From Pseudomonas cedrina subsp. cedrina (GTDB taxonomy: Bacteria; Pseudomonadota; Gammaproteobacteria; Pseudomonadales; Pseudomonadaceae): a stretch of DNA of 64,000 nucleotides. Every line of letters begins with the position of its first letter. Position 1 is the first letter of the stretch. Positions 26,787 to 35,917 of this stretch are shown here, piece after piece. The stretch spans positions 124,001 to 188,000 of the forward strand of contig NZ_MNPW01000007.1 of NCBI RefSeq assembly GCF_001983175.1, written 5' to 3'. Under the pieces are notes generated by a model. It was not told where the DNA came from, did not search any database, and saw nothing but the letters and a program-made list of their open reading frames with translations. The position numbers and the translations under genes are program-made.

Positions 26787-28088
26787 CTAATCGACGTTGG
26801 GCAACCACATGCGAAACCGCGCGCCGCCCAGCGGCGACGCCAATGCCGTCAAGGTGCCGCCCTGGGCCTGCAGGGCGCGCCGGCTGATGGCCAGGCCCAG
26901 GCCGAAACCGCCGGTCGCGCGGTCACGGCTGCGGTCGAGGCGGTAGAACGGTTCGAAGATGCGTTCGCGCTGATCCGCCGGAATGCCGATACCGTCGTCG
27001 TCGACCCAGATTTCGCAGCCCTTGGGGCAGACCTTCACGCCGACCTGAATGCGTTTGTCGCAGTAACGCGTGGCATTGCGCAGCAGGTTCTGCAAGGCAC
27101 GGGCGGTTAGACGCGGGTCGAGGTTGAAGCGCTCCACGGCGCAGTCAAGCGCCACATCGATGACGATCTCGGGGTTTTCCAGTTCGTCGTCGACGCTGCC
27201 GAGCACACTGTCGATAAATTCGTCGAGCACGACGCTCACCCGCTCCGGCAGTTGCGCCGGGTTTTGCAGGCGGCTGTAGGACAGCAGTTCCAGCACCAGT
27301 TCGTCGAGCTCGCGGATATGCGCCACCAGGCTTTGCAGGCGTTCGCGGCTGGCCTGGGGCAAGTCTTCGGACAGCGCCAGGGCCAGGCCGAAGTCCAGGC
27401 GCGTGAGCGGCGTGCGCAGTTCATGGGACACGGCATTGAGCAAGTCGCGCTGTTGGTTGAGCAAGCGCTCGATATCGTCGGCCATGGTGTCGAACACCGA
27501 GGCCAGGCTGCCGATGCTGGAGTTGGCCGCAATCCCCGTGCGCTCAGCCATATTGCCCTGGCCCAGTTGCCCGGCGGTGCTTTTCAGGCGTTCCAGATCA
27601 CGCCAGTGCGGGCGCAGCCATACCAGCAGGCAAGCCAGCAGCGCAGCAATGATCAGCACGTTGATGGCCCAATACAGCACGTTCATGTCCAGCGGATCGG
27701 GCGGGATCGTCAGCTTGACCACGAATTGATCGTTGATCGGCGAGCTGATCTGTTCCATCCAGCCCCATTCGCCCAGGCGCACCACCGACTTGCCCTGTTC
27801 CAGCAGTTGTTCTTCGGCCGGCGTGTAGCGGGCGTCCTGGCGCAGCAGCAGTTGGACCTTCAGTGGCGCGAAGTCGCGGCCCAGTTGCTCGGTCACCTGC
27901 GACCAGCGTTCCACCGGCGCGCGCTGGTATTGCTTGACGATCAGCTTTTGCTGGCCGCGGGTCTGCTCGATGTTGTAGTTCATGTAACGGTGTTCGAACA
28001 GCTGGATCACCAGGGTCGGCACCAGGTAGATCGCCGCACTGTAGGTGACGATGGTGATCAGGTAGAGACGCAACAGGACGCGGAACAT
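26787..28088 (-). CDS. rstB: Sensor histidine kinase, RstB-like
   Basis: Membrane sensor kinase, 433 residues. TM1 is at about 8-30, a 105-residue periplasmic domain follows, and TM2 is at about 137-158; then a HAMP linker. The dimerisation/phosphoacceptor box AVSHELRTPLTRLDFGL has H222. The ATPase domain has N box LQNLLRNATRYC, G1 WVDDDGIGIP, F box FEPFYRLDRSRD and G2 GGFGLGLAI. Starts 3 bp after the response regulator stop. The partner regulator resembles E. coli RstA in detail, hence the name. The stimulus is unknown. Confidence 0.88.
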   Translation of the reverse strand: MFRVLLRLYLITIVTYSAAIYLVPTLVIQLFEHRYMNYNIEQTRGQQKLIVKQYQRAPVERWSQVTEQLGRDFAPLKVQLLLRQDARYTPAEEQLLEQGKSVVRLGEWGWMEQISSPINDQFVVKLTIPPDPLDMNVLYWAINVLIIAALLACLLVWLRPHWRDLERLKSTAGQLGQGNMAERTGIAANSSIGSLASVFDTMADDIERLLNQQRDLLNAVSHELRTPLTRLDFGLALALSEDLPQASRERLQSLVAHIRELDELVLELLSYSRLQNPAQLPERVSVVLDEFIDSVLGSVDDELENPEIVIDVALDCAVERFNLDPRLTARALQNLLRNATRYCDKRIQVGVKVCPKGCEIWVDDDGIGIPADQRERIFEPFYRLDRSRDRATGGFGLGLAISRRALQAQGGTLTALASPLGGARFRMWLPNVD

Positions 28089-28091
28089 GGG

Positions 28092-28793
28092 TCAGCATTC
28101 CCACTCGGAACGGCTGAACAGGTAGCCCTTGCCCCACACGGTCTTGATCTTGCGCGCTTCACCGGCGTTGTCGTCGAACTTGCGGCGCAGCTTGGAAATG
28201 GCCACGTCCACCGAACGGTCGGTGCCGTTGAACTCGATGCCGCGCAAGCGCTGCAGGATCTGGTCGCGGCTGAGCACTTCGCCGGCATGCCGCGCCAGTA
28301 CCACCAGCAGGTTGTATTCGCCGCTGGACAGTTCCACCGCCTGGTCGCGCCAGATCACGGTGCGCTCCGACAGGTCAATGCACAGGTTGCCCATGATGAT
28401 GCGGTCATTGGCGACCTGGGGTTCGGACAAGCTGCTGCGGCGCAATAAGGTGCGCACACGGGCGAGCAACACGCGCGGCTCGCAGGGTTTGGTCACGTAG
28501 TCGTCGGCGCCCATTTCCAGGCCCAACACCTGGTCATGGCTGTCATCGCGGGCGGTGAGCATCAGGATCGGCAGGCCCGCCGAGTCGGCGCGCAGCAAGC
28601 GGCACACCTGCAAGCCGTCGAGACCGGGCAGCATCAGGTCGAGGATCACCAGGTCCGGCGGGTTGACACGCGCGCGTTCGCGGACCTGGTCGCCACGGCT
28701 GAGCACGCTGACGTGGTAGCCATTGCGTTCCAGATAGCTGGCAATCAGCTCGGAAAGTGCGGCGTCGTCTTCGACCAGGAGGATGTTGGGCAT
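28092..28793 (-). CDS. rstA: OmpR-family response regulator, RstA-like
   Basis: 233 residues. Receiver with phosphoacceptor D52 (LVILDLMLPGLDG), acidic pocket VEDD at 7-10 and the conserved lysine in DDYVTKPCEP. The C-terminal winged helix ends with RGIEFNGTDRSVDVAISKLR and KIKTVWGKGYLF, very close to E. coli RstA. ATG 28793 is chosen because the receiver begins right there (MPNILLVEDD). Divergent from an RND adaptor gene across 280 bp that include a REP doublet, so the pump genes are a plausible target. Confidence 0.9.
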   Translation of the reverse strand: MPNILLVEDDAALSELIASYLERNGYHVSVLSRGDQVRERARVNPPDLVILDLMLPGLDGLQVCRLLRADSAGLPILMLTARDDSHDQVLGLEMGADDYVTKPCEPRVLLARVRTLLRRSSLSEPQVANDRIIMGNLCIDLSERTVIWRDQAVELSSGEYNLLVVLARHAGEVLSRDQILQRLRGIEFNGTDRSVDVAISKLRRKFDDNAGEARKIKTVWGKGYLFSRSEWEC

Positions 28794-28852
28794 GGCGTTT
28801 CCAAATAATGCGGTTTGTCGGCGGTGCACAGGGCGCTGCATGAACTGCTTTT

Positions 28853-28938
28853 TGTGGGAGCTGGCTTGCCTGCGATAGCATCACCTCAGTCTGGGCAAAG
28901 ACCGCGGCGTTTGCATCGCAGGCAAGCCAGCTCCCACA
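28853..28938. repeat. REP doublet (REPIN), type 1
   Basis: TGTGGGAGCTGGCTTGCCTG and its complement, with about 40 nt between, in the divergent region between the RstA-like gene and the RND adaptor gene. Confidence 0.92.
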
Positions 28939-29075
28939 TAAGCAGTGTGCAAGGATATACGCCCCCGGCGTCCCGCGCGCCGCACCTTACATTTCTTCAC
29001 ACACGCCCTACACAGCTTCACAGCACCACGGCGCAGGTGCCCTTAGGATGCGCCAGTCAATATTGGGATAAGAGC

Positions 29076-30218
29076 ATGTCGAAGAATCCGTTTGCGCCGT
29101 TTTGCCTGCTGGCCCTCACCCTTGCGCTGGGCGCATGTGGCGACTCCGCAGCGCCGACGCCACAGCCGCCGCTGGCCAAAGTGCGCATTGAAACCCTTGA
29201 AGCCAAACCCCTGGCCATCACCAGTGAACTGAGCGGGCGCATTGCCGCGCCACGGATCGCCGAGGTGCGCGCACGGGTGGCGGGCGTGGTGATGCAACGG
29301 GTGTTCAAGGAAGGCCATGACGTGAAACAGGGCGATGTGCTGTTTCGCATCGACCCGGCCCCGTTCAAGGCCGACCTCGACAGTGCCCAGGCCAACCTCA
29401 GCAAAGCCGAGGCCAATGCCTTCCAGGCACGCCTGCAAGAGCAGCGTTACAGCCAGTTGGTTGAAGGCAACGCCATCAGCGGCCAGGACTACGACAACGC
29501 CCGCGCCGCCGTGCGCCAGACCAACGCCGAAGTCGCCGCCAACAAGGCCGCCGTCGAGCGGGCCAGGCTGAACCTGGGCTATGCCACCGTGACCGCGCCG
29601 ATTTCCGGGCGTATCGGCCGCGCGCTGGTCACTGAGGGCGCGCTGGTCGGCCAGAACGAAGCCACGCCATTGGCGATCATCCAGCAACTGGACCCGATTC
29701 ACGCCGACCTGACCCAGTCGACCCGCGAGCTGAATGACCTGCGCCGCGCCTTCCGCGCCGGCAGCTTGAAACAGGTCGGCCAGGACCAGGCCAAGGCCAC
29801 GCTGATCGAGGACGACGGCAGCCTCTACCCGTTGCCGGGCAAGTTGCTGTTCGCCGAGATCAGCGTCGACCCCGGCACCGGGCAAGTCATCCTGCGCAGC
29901 GAGTTCCCCAACCCGGACCTCGACCTGCTGCCCGGCAGTTTTGTGCGTGTGCGCGTGGAACAGGCGGTCGACAAGCAAGGCATCAGCGTGCCGCAACGCG
30001 CCATCACCCGTGACAGCGCCGGTATCCCGATGGTGCTGCTGCTGGATGCCGAGCAGACCGTGAGCCAGCAGCCGGTGGAACTGGGCGCCGTCATCAACGA
30101 TCGCTGGATCGTCAGCCACGGCCTCAAGCCCGGTGACCGCATCATTGTCGAAGGCCTGCAACACGCGCGCCCCGGTGAAAAAGTTGAAGTGGACGCCAGC
30201 CCACTCGTAAAGGAATAG
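29076..30218 (+). CDS. RND efflux adaptor lipoprotein (MexA/AcrA type)
   Basis: Periplasmic membrane-fusion protein, 380 residues, start ATG 29076. The signal peptide ends in a lipobox (ALTLALGACGDS), so the mature protein is anchored by a lipid on its cysteine. Lipoyl halves VRARVAGVVMQRVFKEGHDV and TAPISGRIGRALVTEG flank a helical hairpin (SAQANLSKAEANAFQARLQE). The beta-barrel part (LPGKLLFAEISVDPGTGQVI) and membrane-proximal part (VPQRAITRDSAGIPMVLLL) follow. Seven bp before the pump gene. No outer-membrane factor is encoded here, so a shared channel such as OprM must be used. Confidence 0.93.
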   Translation: MSKNPFAPFCLLALTLALGACGDSAAPTPQPPLAKVRIETLEAKPLAITSELSGRIAAPRIAEVRARVAGVVMQRVFKEGHDVKQGDVLFRIDPAPFKADLDSAQANLSKAEANAFQARLQEQRYSQLVEGNAISGQDYDNARAAVRQTNAEVAANKAAVERARLNLGYATVTAPISGRIGRALVTEGALVGQNEATPLAIIQQLDPIHADLTQSTRELNDLRRAFRAGSLKQVGQDQAKATLIEDDGSLYPLPGKLLFAEISVDPGTGQVILRSEFPNPDLDLLPGSFVRVRVEQAVDKQGISVPQRAITRDSAGIPMVLLLDAEQTVSQQPVELGAVINDRWIVSHGLKPGDRIIVEGLQHARPGEKVEVDASPLVKE

Positions 30219-30224
30219 CCCGTC

Positions 30225-33200
30225 ATGCCGCAGTTCTTTATTGACCGCCCGGTCTTCGCCTGGGTGGTGGCATTGTTTATCCTGCTGGCGGGCGCGCTAG
30301 CCATCCCGCAGTTGCCGGTGGCGCAGTACCCTGATGTCGCGCCGCCGAAAGTCGAAATCTATGCGGTGTACCCTGGCGCCTCGGCACAGACCCTGGACCA
30401 GAGCGTGGTCAGCCTGATCGAGCAGGAACTCAACGGCAGCGATCACCTGCTGTATTTCGAATCCCAGAGCAGCCTGGGCTCGGCCACCATCACCGCCACC
30501 TTCCAGCCGGGCACTAACCCGGAAATGGCCCAGGTCGATGTGCAGAACCGCCTCAAAGCGGTGGAGCCACGCCTGCCCCAGGCGGTCACCCAGCAAGGCT
30601 TGCAGGTGCAGAAAGTCTCTGCGGGCTTCCTGTTGCTGGTCACCCTGACCTCCAACGACGGCAAGCTCGATGACACGGCGCTCAGCGATTACCTGGCGCG
30701 CAACGTGATGAACGAGCTCAAACGCCTGGACGGCGTGGGCAAGGCGCAGCTGTATGGCGCCGAACGCGCGATGCGCATCTGGATCGACCCGCAGAAGCTG
30801 ATTGGCTTCAATCTGACGCCGGCCGACGTGAATGCCGCAATCGCCGCGCAGAACGCCCAGGTTGCGCCCGGCAGCATCGGTGACTTGCCGGGCACCAAGA
30901 CCCAGGAAATCACCGCCGCGATCCTGGTCAAGGGCCAGTTGTCGACCCCTGCGGAATTTGCCGACATTGTGCTCAAGGCCAACCCGGACGGCTCCACCGT
31001 GCGCATCGGCGATGTGGCGCGAGTGGAAGTCGGCAGCCAGGAATACCAGTTCTCCACGCGCCTGAACGGCAAGCCCTCGACGGCGGTCAGCGTGCAACTG
31101 TCGCCGGGTGCCAATGCGTTGAGCACCGCAACTCTGGTGCGCGTCAAGATGGATGAACTGTCGCGCTACTTCCCGGCCAACGTGGAATACAAGATCCCCT
31201 ACGACACCTCGCCGTTCGTCAAAGTCTCGATCACCAAGGTGGTCTACACCCTGCTCGAAGCCATGGCGCTGGTGTTCGCGGTGATGTTCCTGTTCCTGCA
31301 GAACGTGCGCTACACCCTGATCCCGACGCTGGTGGTGCCGATTGCGCTGATGGGCACCTTCGCCACCATGTTGCTGCTGGGGTTCTCGATCAACGTGTTG
31401 ACCATGTTCGGCATGGTGCTGGCGATCGGCATCCTGGTTGACGATGCGATTGTGGTGGTGGAAAACGTCGAGCGCATCATGGTCACCGAAGGCCTGTCGC
31501 CAAAGGAGGCGACGAAAAAGGCCATGGGCCAGATCACCGGCGCCATTATCGGCATCACCCTGGTGCTGGTGGCGGTGTTCCTGCCGATGGCTTTCATGAA
31601 AGGTTCGGTGGGGGTGATCTACCAGCAGTTCTCGCTGTCGATGGCCACCTCAATCCTGTTCTCGGCGTTCCTGGCCCTGACCTTGACCCCGGCCCTGTGC
31701 GCCACGTTGCTCAAACCGATCGCCCAGGATGAGCACCACGCCAAGGGCGGTTTCTTCGGCTGGTTCAACAAACGCTTTGACAGCCTCACCGAGCGTTATG
31801 AAGGCTGGGTGGCCTATGCCCTCAAGCGCAGCGGCCGTTACCTGCTGATCTACCTGGTGCTGCTGGTGGGCCTGGGGTGGATGTTCTCCCGCCTGCCCTC
31901 CTCATTCCTGCCGGTGGAAGACCAGGGCTACACCATCACCGACATCCAGTTGCCACCGGGCGCGAGCAAGAACCGCACCGTGCAGGTGGCCGAGCAGATC
32001 GAGGCGCACAACGCCGGCGAGCCGGGCGTGGGCGACACCACCATGATCATGGGCTTCAGTTTCTCCGGAGCGGGGCAGAACGCGGCGCTGGCGTTTACCA
32101 CGCTCAAGGATTGGTCCGAGCGCGGCAGCGACGACGCCGCCGCCTCGATTGCCGAGCGCGCCAACATGGCCTTCAGCGGGCTCAAGGACGCGATTGCCTA
32201 TGCGGTCCTGCCGCCGCCGGTGGATGGCCTGGGCACATCCAGTGGTTTCGAGTTCCGCCTGCAGGACCGCGGCGGCGTGGGTCATGCGGCGTTGATGGCG
32301 GCCCGTACCGATCTGCTGGCGGCCGCCGGCAAAAGCCCGATCCTGGCCAATGTGCGCGAAAGCGCCCTGGCCGAAGCACCGCAAGTGCAACTGGAAGTCG
32401 ACCGCAAGCAGGCCAACGCACTGGGCGTGTCCTTTGCGGACGTGGGCAATGTATTGTCCTCGGCCATTGGTTCGGCCTATATCAACGACTTCCCCAACCA
32501 GGGCCGCATGCAGCGGGTGGTGGTACAGGCCGAAGGCGACCAGCGCAGCCAGGTGGCGGACTTGATGAAGATCAACGTGCGCAACAAGGAAGGCGAGATG
32601 GTGCCGCTCTCGTCGTTCGTCGAGGCCAGGTGGACCCAAGGCCCGACGCAGTTGACGCGCTACAACGGCTACCCGGCCATTGCGATTTCCGGCGAAGCGG
32701 CGCCGGGCCACAGCACCGGTGAAGCGATGGATGAAATCCAGCGTCTGGTCAGCCAACTGCCGGCGGGCCTGGGCCAGGAGTGGACCGGTTTATCGTTGCA
32801 GGAGCGTTTGTCGGGCTCCCAGGCGCCGATCCTGCTGGGCCTGTCGCTGCTGATCGTGTTCCTGTGCCTGGCGGCGCTTTATGAGAGCTGGTCGATCCCG
32901 ACCTCGGTGTTGCTGGTGGTGCCGCTCGGTGTGCTCGGCGCGGTGCTGGCGGTGAGCTTGCGCGGCATGCCCAACGATGTGTTCTTCAAGGTCGGCTTGA
33001 TCACCATCATTGGTTTGTCGGCAAAAAACGCGATCCTGATCATCGAGTTCGCCAAGGACCTGTATGACCAGGGTGAAGACCTGATCACCGCCACGTTGAA
33101 AGCCGCGCGGTTGCGCTTGCGGCCGATCATCATGACCTCGCTGGCGTTCATCCTCGGCGTGGTGCCGCTGGCGATCGCCACGGGCGCCAGCTCCGCCAGC

Positions 33201-33317
33201 CAGCAGGCGATTGGCACCGGGGTGATTGGCGGGATGATCACCGCGACATTGGCGGTGGTGTTTGTGCCGGTGTTCTTTGTGGTGGTGATGAAGCTGGTGA
33301 AGAAAAAACCACGCTAG
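30225..33317 (+). CDS. RND multidrug efflux transporter, HAE1 family (AcrB/MexB-like)
   Basis: 1030-residue inner-membrane pump. N-terminus MPQFFIDRPVFAWVVALFIL and QLPVAQYPDVAPPKVEIYAV are standard HAE1. TM4 carries ILVDDAIVVVENVERIM with the proton-relay aspartate pair; the TM10 lysine lies in LITIIGLSAKNAILIIEFAK. The porter/docking region has GFSFSGAGQNAALAFTTLKD. Cotranscribed with the adaptor upstream. Likely regulated by the divergent RstAB-like system, but no operator was identified. Closest named pump (MexB, MexD, MexQ or TtgB type) cannot be fixed by eye. Confidence 0.94.
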   Translation: MPQFFIDRPVFAWVVALFILLAGALAIPQLPVAQYPDVAPPKVEIYAVYPGASAQTLDQSVVSLIEQELNGSDHLLYFESQSSLGSATITATFQPGTNPEMAQVDVQNRLKAVEPRLPQAVTQQGLQVQKVSAGFLLLVTLTSNDGKLDDTALSDYLARNVMNELKRLDGVGKAQLYGAERAMRIWIDPQKLIGFNLTPADVNAAIAAQNAQVAPGSIGDLPGTKTQEITAAILVKGQLSTPAEFADIVLKANPDGSTVRIGDVARVEVGSQEYQFSTRLNGKPSTAVSVQLSPGANALSTATLVRVKMDELSRYFPANVEYKIPYDTSPFVKVSITKVVYTLLEAMALVFAVMFLFLQNVRYTLIPTLVVPIALMGTFATMLLLGFSINVLTMFGMVLAIGILVDDAIVVVENVERIMVTEGLSPKEATKKAMGQITGAIIGITLVLVAVFLPMAFMKGSVGVIYQQFSLSMATSILFSAFLALTLTPALCATLLKPIAQDEHHAKGGFFGWFNKRFDSLTERYEGWVAYALKRSGRYLLIYLVLLVGLGWMFSRLPSSFLPVEDQGYTITDIQLPPGASKNRTVQVAEQIEAHNAGEPGVGDTTMIMGFSFSGAGQNAALAFTTLKDWSERGSDDAAASIAERANMAFSGLKDAIAYAVLPPPVDGLGTSSGFEFRLQDRGGVGHAALMAARTDLLAAAGKSPILANVRESALAEAPQVQLEVDRKQANALGVSFADVGNVLSSAIGSAYINDFPNQGRMQRVVVQAEGDQRSQVADLMKINVRNKEGEMVPLSSFVEARWTQGPTQLTRYNGYPAIAISGEAAPGHSTGEAMDEIQRLVSQLPAGLGQEWTGLSLQERLSGSQAPILLGLSLLIVFLCLAALYESWSIPTSVLLVVPLGVLGAVLAVSLRGMPNDVFFKVGLITIIGLSAKNAILIIEFAKDLYDQGEDLITATLKAARLRLRPIIMTSLAFILGVVPLAIATGASSASQQAIGTGVIGGMITATLAVVFVPVFFVVVMKLVKKKPR

Positions 33318-33336
33318 CCCAGCCTGAACCGTTTCC

Positions 33337-33560
33337 TGTGGGAGCCGGCTTGCCTGCGATGTCCATCGGTATCTACACAGCCTGTAGTGAGCGGGCTTGC
33401 CCCGCGCTGGGTGGCGAAGCCGCCCCAAACCAGGCGATGCGGTGTTACCTGTAACTCGGTGGTGACTGTATTAGGGCCGCTCCGCAGCCCAGCGCGGGGC
33501 AAGCCCGCTCACTACAACGGCTTGGTGCCTGAAGCCATCGCAGGCAAGCCAGCTCCCACA
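33337..33560. repeat. Nested REP composite, outer type 1 arms
   Basis: The outer arms are 33337-33360 (TGTGGGAGCCGGCTTGCCTG then CGAT) and 33537-33560 (the complement). In place of the usual 40-nt loop they enclose a whole type 2 element. Between the left arm and the insert lies GTCCATCGGTATCTACACAG. The composite fills the intergenic region after the RND gene. Confidence 0.9.
33383..33516. repeat. Type 2 REP inverted repeat inside a type 1 REPIN
   Basis: TGTAGTGAGCGGGCTTGCCC and complementary right arm ending TCACTACA; the core arms are GGCGAAGCCGCCCCA-like, though the right one has drifted (GGGCCGCTCCGCAGCC). Confidence 0.9.
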
Positions 33561-33623
33561 AGAGTTATTTATGGTATCCATGATCAGGTACAGTCTGCTT
33601 ACCCCTGCCAGCCGTGAGCATCC

Positions 33624-34265
33624 ATGCCCTTCCTCGCCCGCACCCACCCTCGCCTCTCCGCCGCCGCCGTGCTCGGCATTGCCGTAGGCATCCTGGCGCC
33701 GGCGGATACGCTGGCCAGCAAAATCCTCTTCGGCTGGAACGCCGGGGTCTGGACCTACCTGATACTGATGTTGTGGCTCACCCGCCGTGCCAAGGCCGAT
33801 GACGTGAAGCGCATCGCCGAGATCGAGGATGAAAACGCCGGGCTGGTGCTGTTCACGGTATGCATCGCTGCCATTGCCAGCCTGGCGACCATCACCTTCG
33901 AACTGGTGGGCAGCAAGGATCTGGCCGCCTCCGAACGTTTGCTGCACTACGCTTTTACCGGGCTGACGGTGATCGGTTCGTGGTTGCTGATCGGGGTGAT
34001 CTTCAGCGTGCATTACGCACGCCTGTATTACACCTGGGACGGCAAGGCGCCGGCGCTGCGCTTTGCCGAAGGGTTGCTGACCCCCAATTACTGGGACTTC
34101 CTGTACTTCTCCTTTACCATCGGTGTGGCGGTGCAGACTTCCGATGTGGGCGTCGCCACCCGGGGCATGCGCAAAGTGGTACTGGCGCAGTCGCTGATCG
34201 GCTTTCTGTTCAACACGGCGATCCTCGGGTTCTCGATCAATATCGCCGCCGGGCTGTTCGGCTGA
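33624..34265 (+). CDS. DUF1345 membrane protein
   Basis: 213-residue inner-membrane protein with five hydrophobic segments (for example [54 protein letters not shown]). The family signature segment is [20 protein letters not shown]. It continues into [23 protein letters not shown]1345 has no settled function. Monocistronic between the RND operon's REP composite and an AraC gene. Confidence 0.87.
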   Translation: MPFLARTHPRLSAAAVLGIAVGILAPADTLASKILFGWNAGVWTYLILMLWLTRRAKADDVKRIAEIEDENAGLVLFTVCIAAIASLATITFELVGSKDLAASERLLHYAFTGLTVIGSWLLIGVIFSVHYARLYYTWDGKAPALRFAEGLLTPNYWDFLYFSFTIGVAVQTSDVGVATRGMRKVVLAQSLIGFLFNTAILGFSINIAAGLFG

Positions 34266-34338
34266 CGCTGCACAAACCTTCTAGACGCCCATCGCTGGCT
34301 GGGCGCTAATAGCCTCACGTATTCCGCCTCGGTGTTTT

Positions 34339-35178
34339 ATGGCCGCGCACAACTGGATCGACCTGTCCCAGGACGCCGACACTGGCATCGAGACCCTGCG
34401 CGCGCATTTCGAGGGCCACGCCTATGACCCGCACTGGCACGACAGTTACCTGATCGGCGTCACCGAACAAGGCGTGCAGCAATTCAACTGCCGCCGCACC
34501 CGTCACAACAGCGTGCCCGGCCAGGTGTTCCTTTTGGAACCCGGCGAACTGCACGACGGCGATGCGCCCACCGCCGACGGCTTCACCTATCACATGCTCT
34601 ACCTCGACCCACACTGGTTGGCGCGTGAAGTGAGCGCGGTGTTCGAAGAGGCGCCGCAGGGTAGCCAGTTGAGTGTTGCCAGCACCTTGACCCGCGATCC
34701 GCGCCTGGCCCTGGCCACCAGCCAGGCGTTCCAGACCTTGCACAGCGGCGAGCTGCGCATTGTGCGACAACGCGCCATGGACCAATTGCTGGAGCGCCTC
34801 ACCGGTCACCTTTACTGGCGCACCCGCTACCACGAAGACCCGCGATTGCCGCGGGTGGCACACAAGGCCCGGGAATACCTGCATGCCCACCTGCACGCCG
34901 ATGTCGGCATGGACGAACTGGCCCTGGCCTGCGGGGTCGACCGCTTCCGCCTCAGTCGTGCCTTCAAGAGCGCGTTCGGCTTGCCGCCCCACGCCTACCT
35001 GGTGCAACTGCGCCTGGCCCGCGCCCGGCATTTGCTGGCCAAGGGCGAGCAACCGGCGCAAGTGGCGATTGCCCTGGGTTTTGCCGACCAGAGCCACCTG
35101 GGCCGCTGGTTCCTGCGTGCCTACGGCCTCACGCCCGCCGCGTACCGCAAACGCTGCTCAAATCTTCCAGACAGGTGA
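34339..35178 (+). CDS. AraC-family transcriptional regulator
   Basis: 279 residues. N-terminal cupin ligand domain (HWHDSYLIGVTEQGVQQFNC, FLLEPGELHDGDAPTADGFT) and C-terminal double helix-turn-helix (DELALACGVDRFRLSRAFKS and AQVAIALGFADQSHLGRWFL). This architecture is frequent in regulators placed before LysE-family exporters, and a LysE gene does follow after about 50 bp in the same direction. Control of that exporter in response to an amino acid is a reasonable inference. Confidence 0.88.
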   Translation: MAAHNWIDLSQDADTGIETLRAHFEGHAYDPHWHDSYLIGVTEQGVQQFNCRRTRHNSVPGQVFLLEPGELHDGDAPTADGFTYHMLYLDPHWLAREVSAVFEEAPQGSQLSVASTLTRDPRLALATSQAFQTLHSGELRIVRQRAMDQLLERLTGHLYWRTRYHEDPRLPRVAHKAREYLHAHLHADVGMDELALACGVDRFRLSRAFKSAFGLPPHAYLVQLRLARARHLLAKGEQPAQVAIALGFADQSHLGRWFLRAYGLTPAAYRKRCSNLPDR

Positions 35179-35227
35179 CATGCAGGCTTGTGAAGATCGA
35201 CTCCATCGTTTTTTTGGAGTCCCTGTC

Positions 35228-35815
35228 ATGTTGCCATTTATATTGTTTGCCTTTGTTGCGTCTATCACACCCGGCCCCACCAACATCCTGGTGCTGAGCA
35301 ACAGTGCGCGCTATGGGTTGAAAGCCGCCCTGCCGATCATTTTCGGCGCCTGCGCCGGGGCTGCGGGCCTTGTGTTGCTGGTAGGGAGCGGATTCGGCCA
35401 GTCCCTGGTCCATTTGCCCAAGGTACAGATGGCCATGCAATGGATAGGCATCGCCTGGCTGAGCTATCTGGCCTGGCAGATTTTCAGCGCGCCCGCCCAA
35501 GCTATCGAGGTGGATGCAACCGAAAAGCCCCTGGGCCTCATCGGCGCCGCCAGCCTGCAATTGATCAACCCGAAAACCTGGATGATGGCCCTCGCGGTAG
35601 TGAGCGTATTTGCCGGCAATGGCGAGGAGCGCCAGAGCCAGGTCGTGGTCTTGTCCCTGGTGTTTTTCCTGATATCCCTGCCCTGCCTGGGTACATGGGC
35701 GCTGTTGGGCATCGGGTCGGCCCGTGTATTTCGTTCACCCAAGGCCATGCAGCACTTCAACCGGGGCATGGCCCTGTTGCTGTTGGTCGCGACTTGGCTG
35801 AGTGTGGTGGTTTGA
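35228..35815 (+). CDS. LysE-family amino-acid exporter
   Basis: 195-residue membrane protein of the LysE/RhtB superfamily. The start is ATG 35228, with GGAGT upstream. The N-terminal family motif FVASITPGPTNILVLSNSAR includes the conserved SxTPGP. The second motif region LSYLAWQIFSA and the later NPKTWMMALAVVSVF are typical. Six membrane segments. Paired with the upstream AraC regulator. Substrate, probably an amino acid or derivative, is not determinable. Confidence 0.92.
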   Translation: MLPFILFAFVASITPGPTNILVLSNSARYGLKAALPIIFGACAGAAGLVLLVGSGFGQSLVHLPKVQMAMQWIGIAWLSYLAWQIFSAPAQAIEVDATEKPLGLIGAASLQLINPKTWMMALAVVSVFAGNGEERQSQVVVLSLVFFLISLPCLGTWALLGIGSARVFRSPKAMQHFNRGMALLLLVATWLSVVV

Positions 35816-35877
35816 CGCACCGGTTGTCTGACTTTGTCCTACAACAACTTGACGACTTTCCTCGTTTGATGGTTTCC

Positions 35878-35891
35878 TGAAACCGGTTTCA
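35878..35891. promoter_or_regulatory. PtxS operator upstream of ptxS
   Basis: Perfect palindrome TGAAACCGGTTTCA, the known PtxS operator sequence of pseudomonads, 26 bp before the ptxS start. It implies autorepression, relieved by 2-ketogluconate. Confidence 0.9.
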
Positions 35892-35917
35892 GTGATTCCA
35901 ATAAAAATAGAAGGTCG

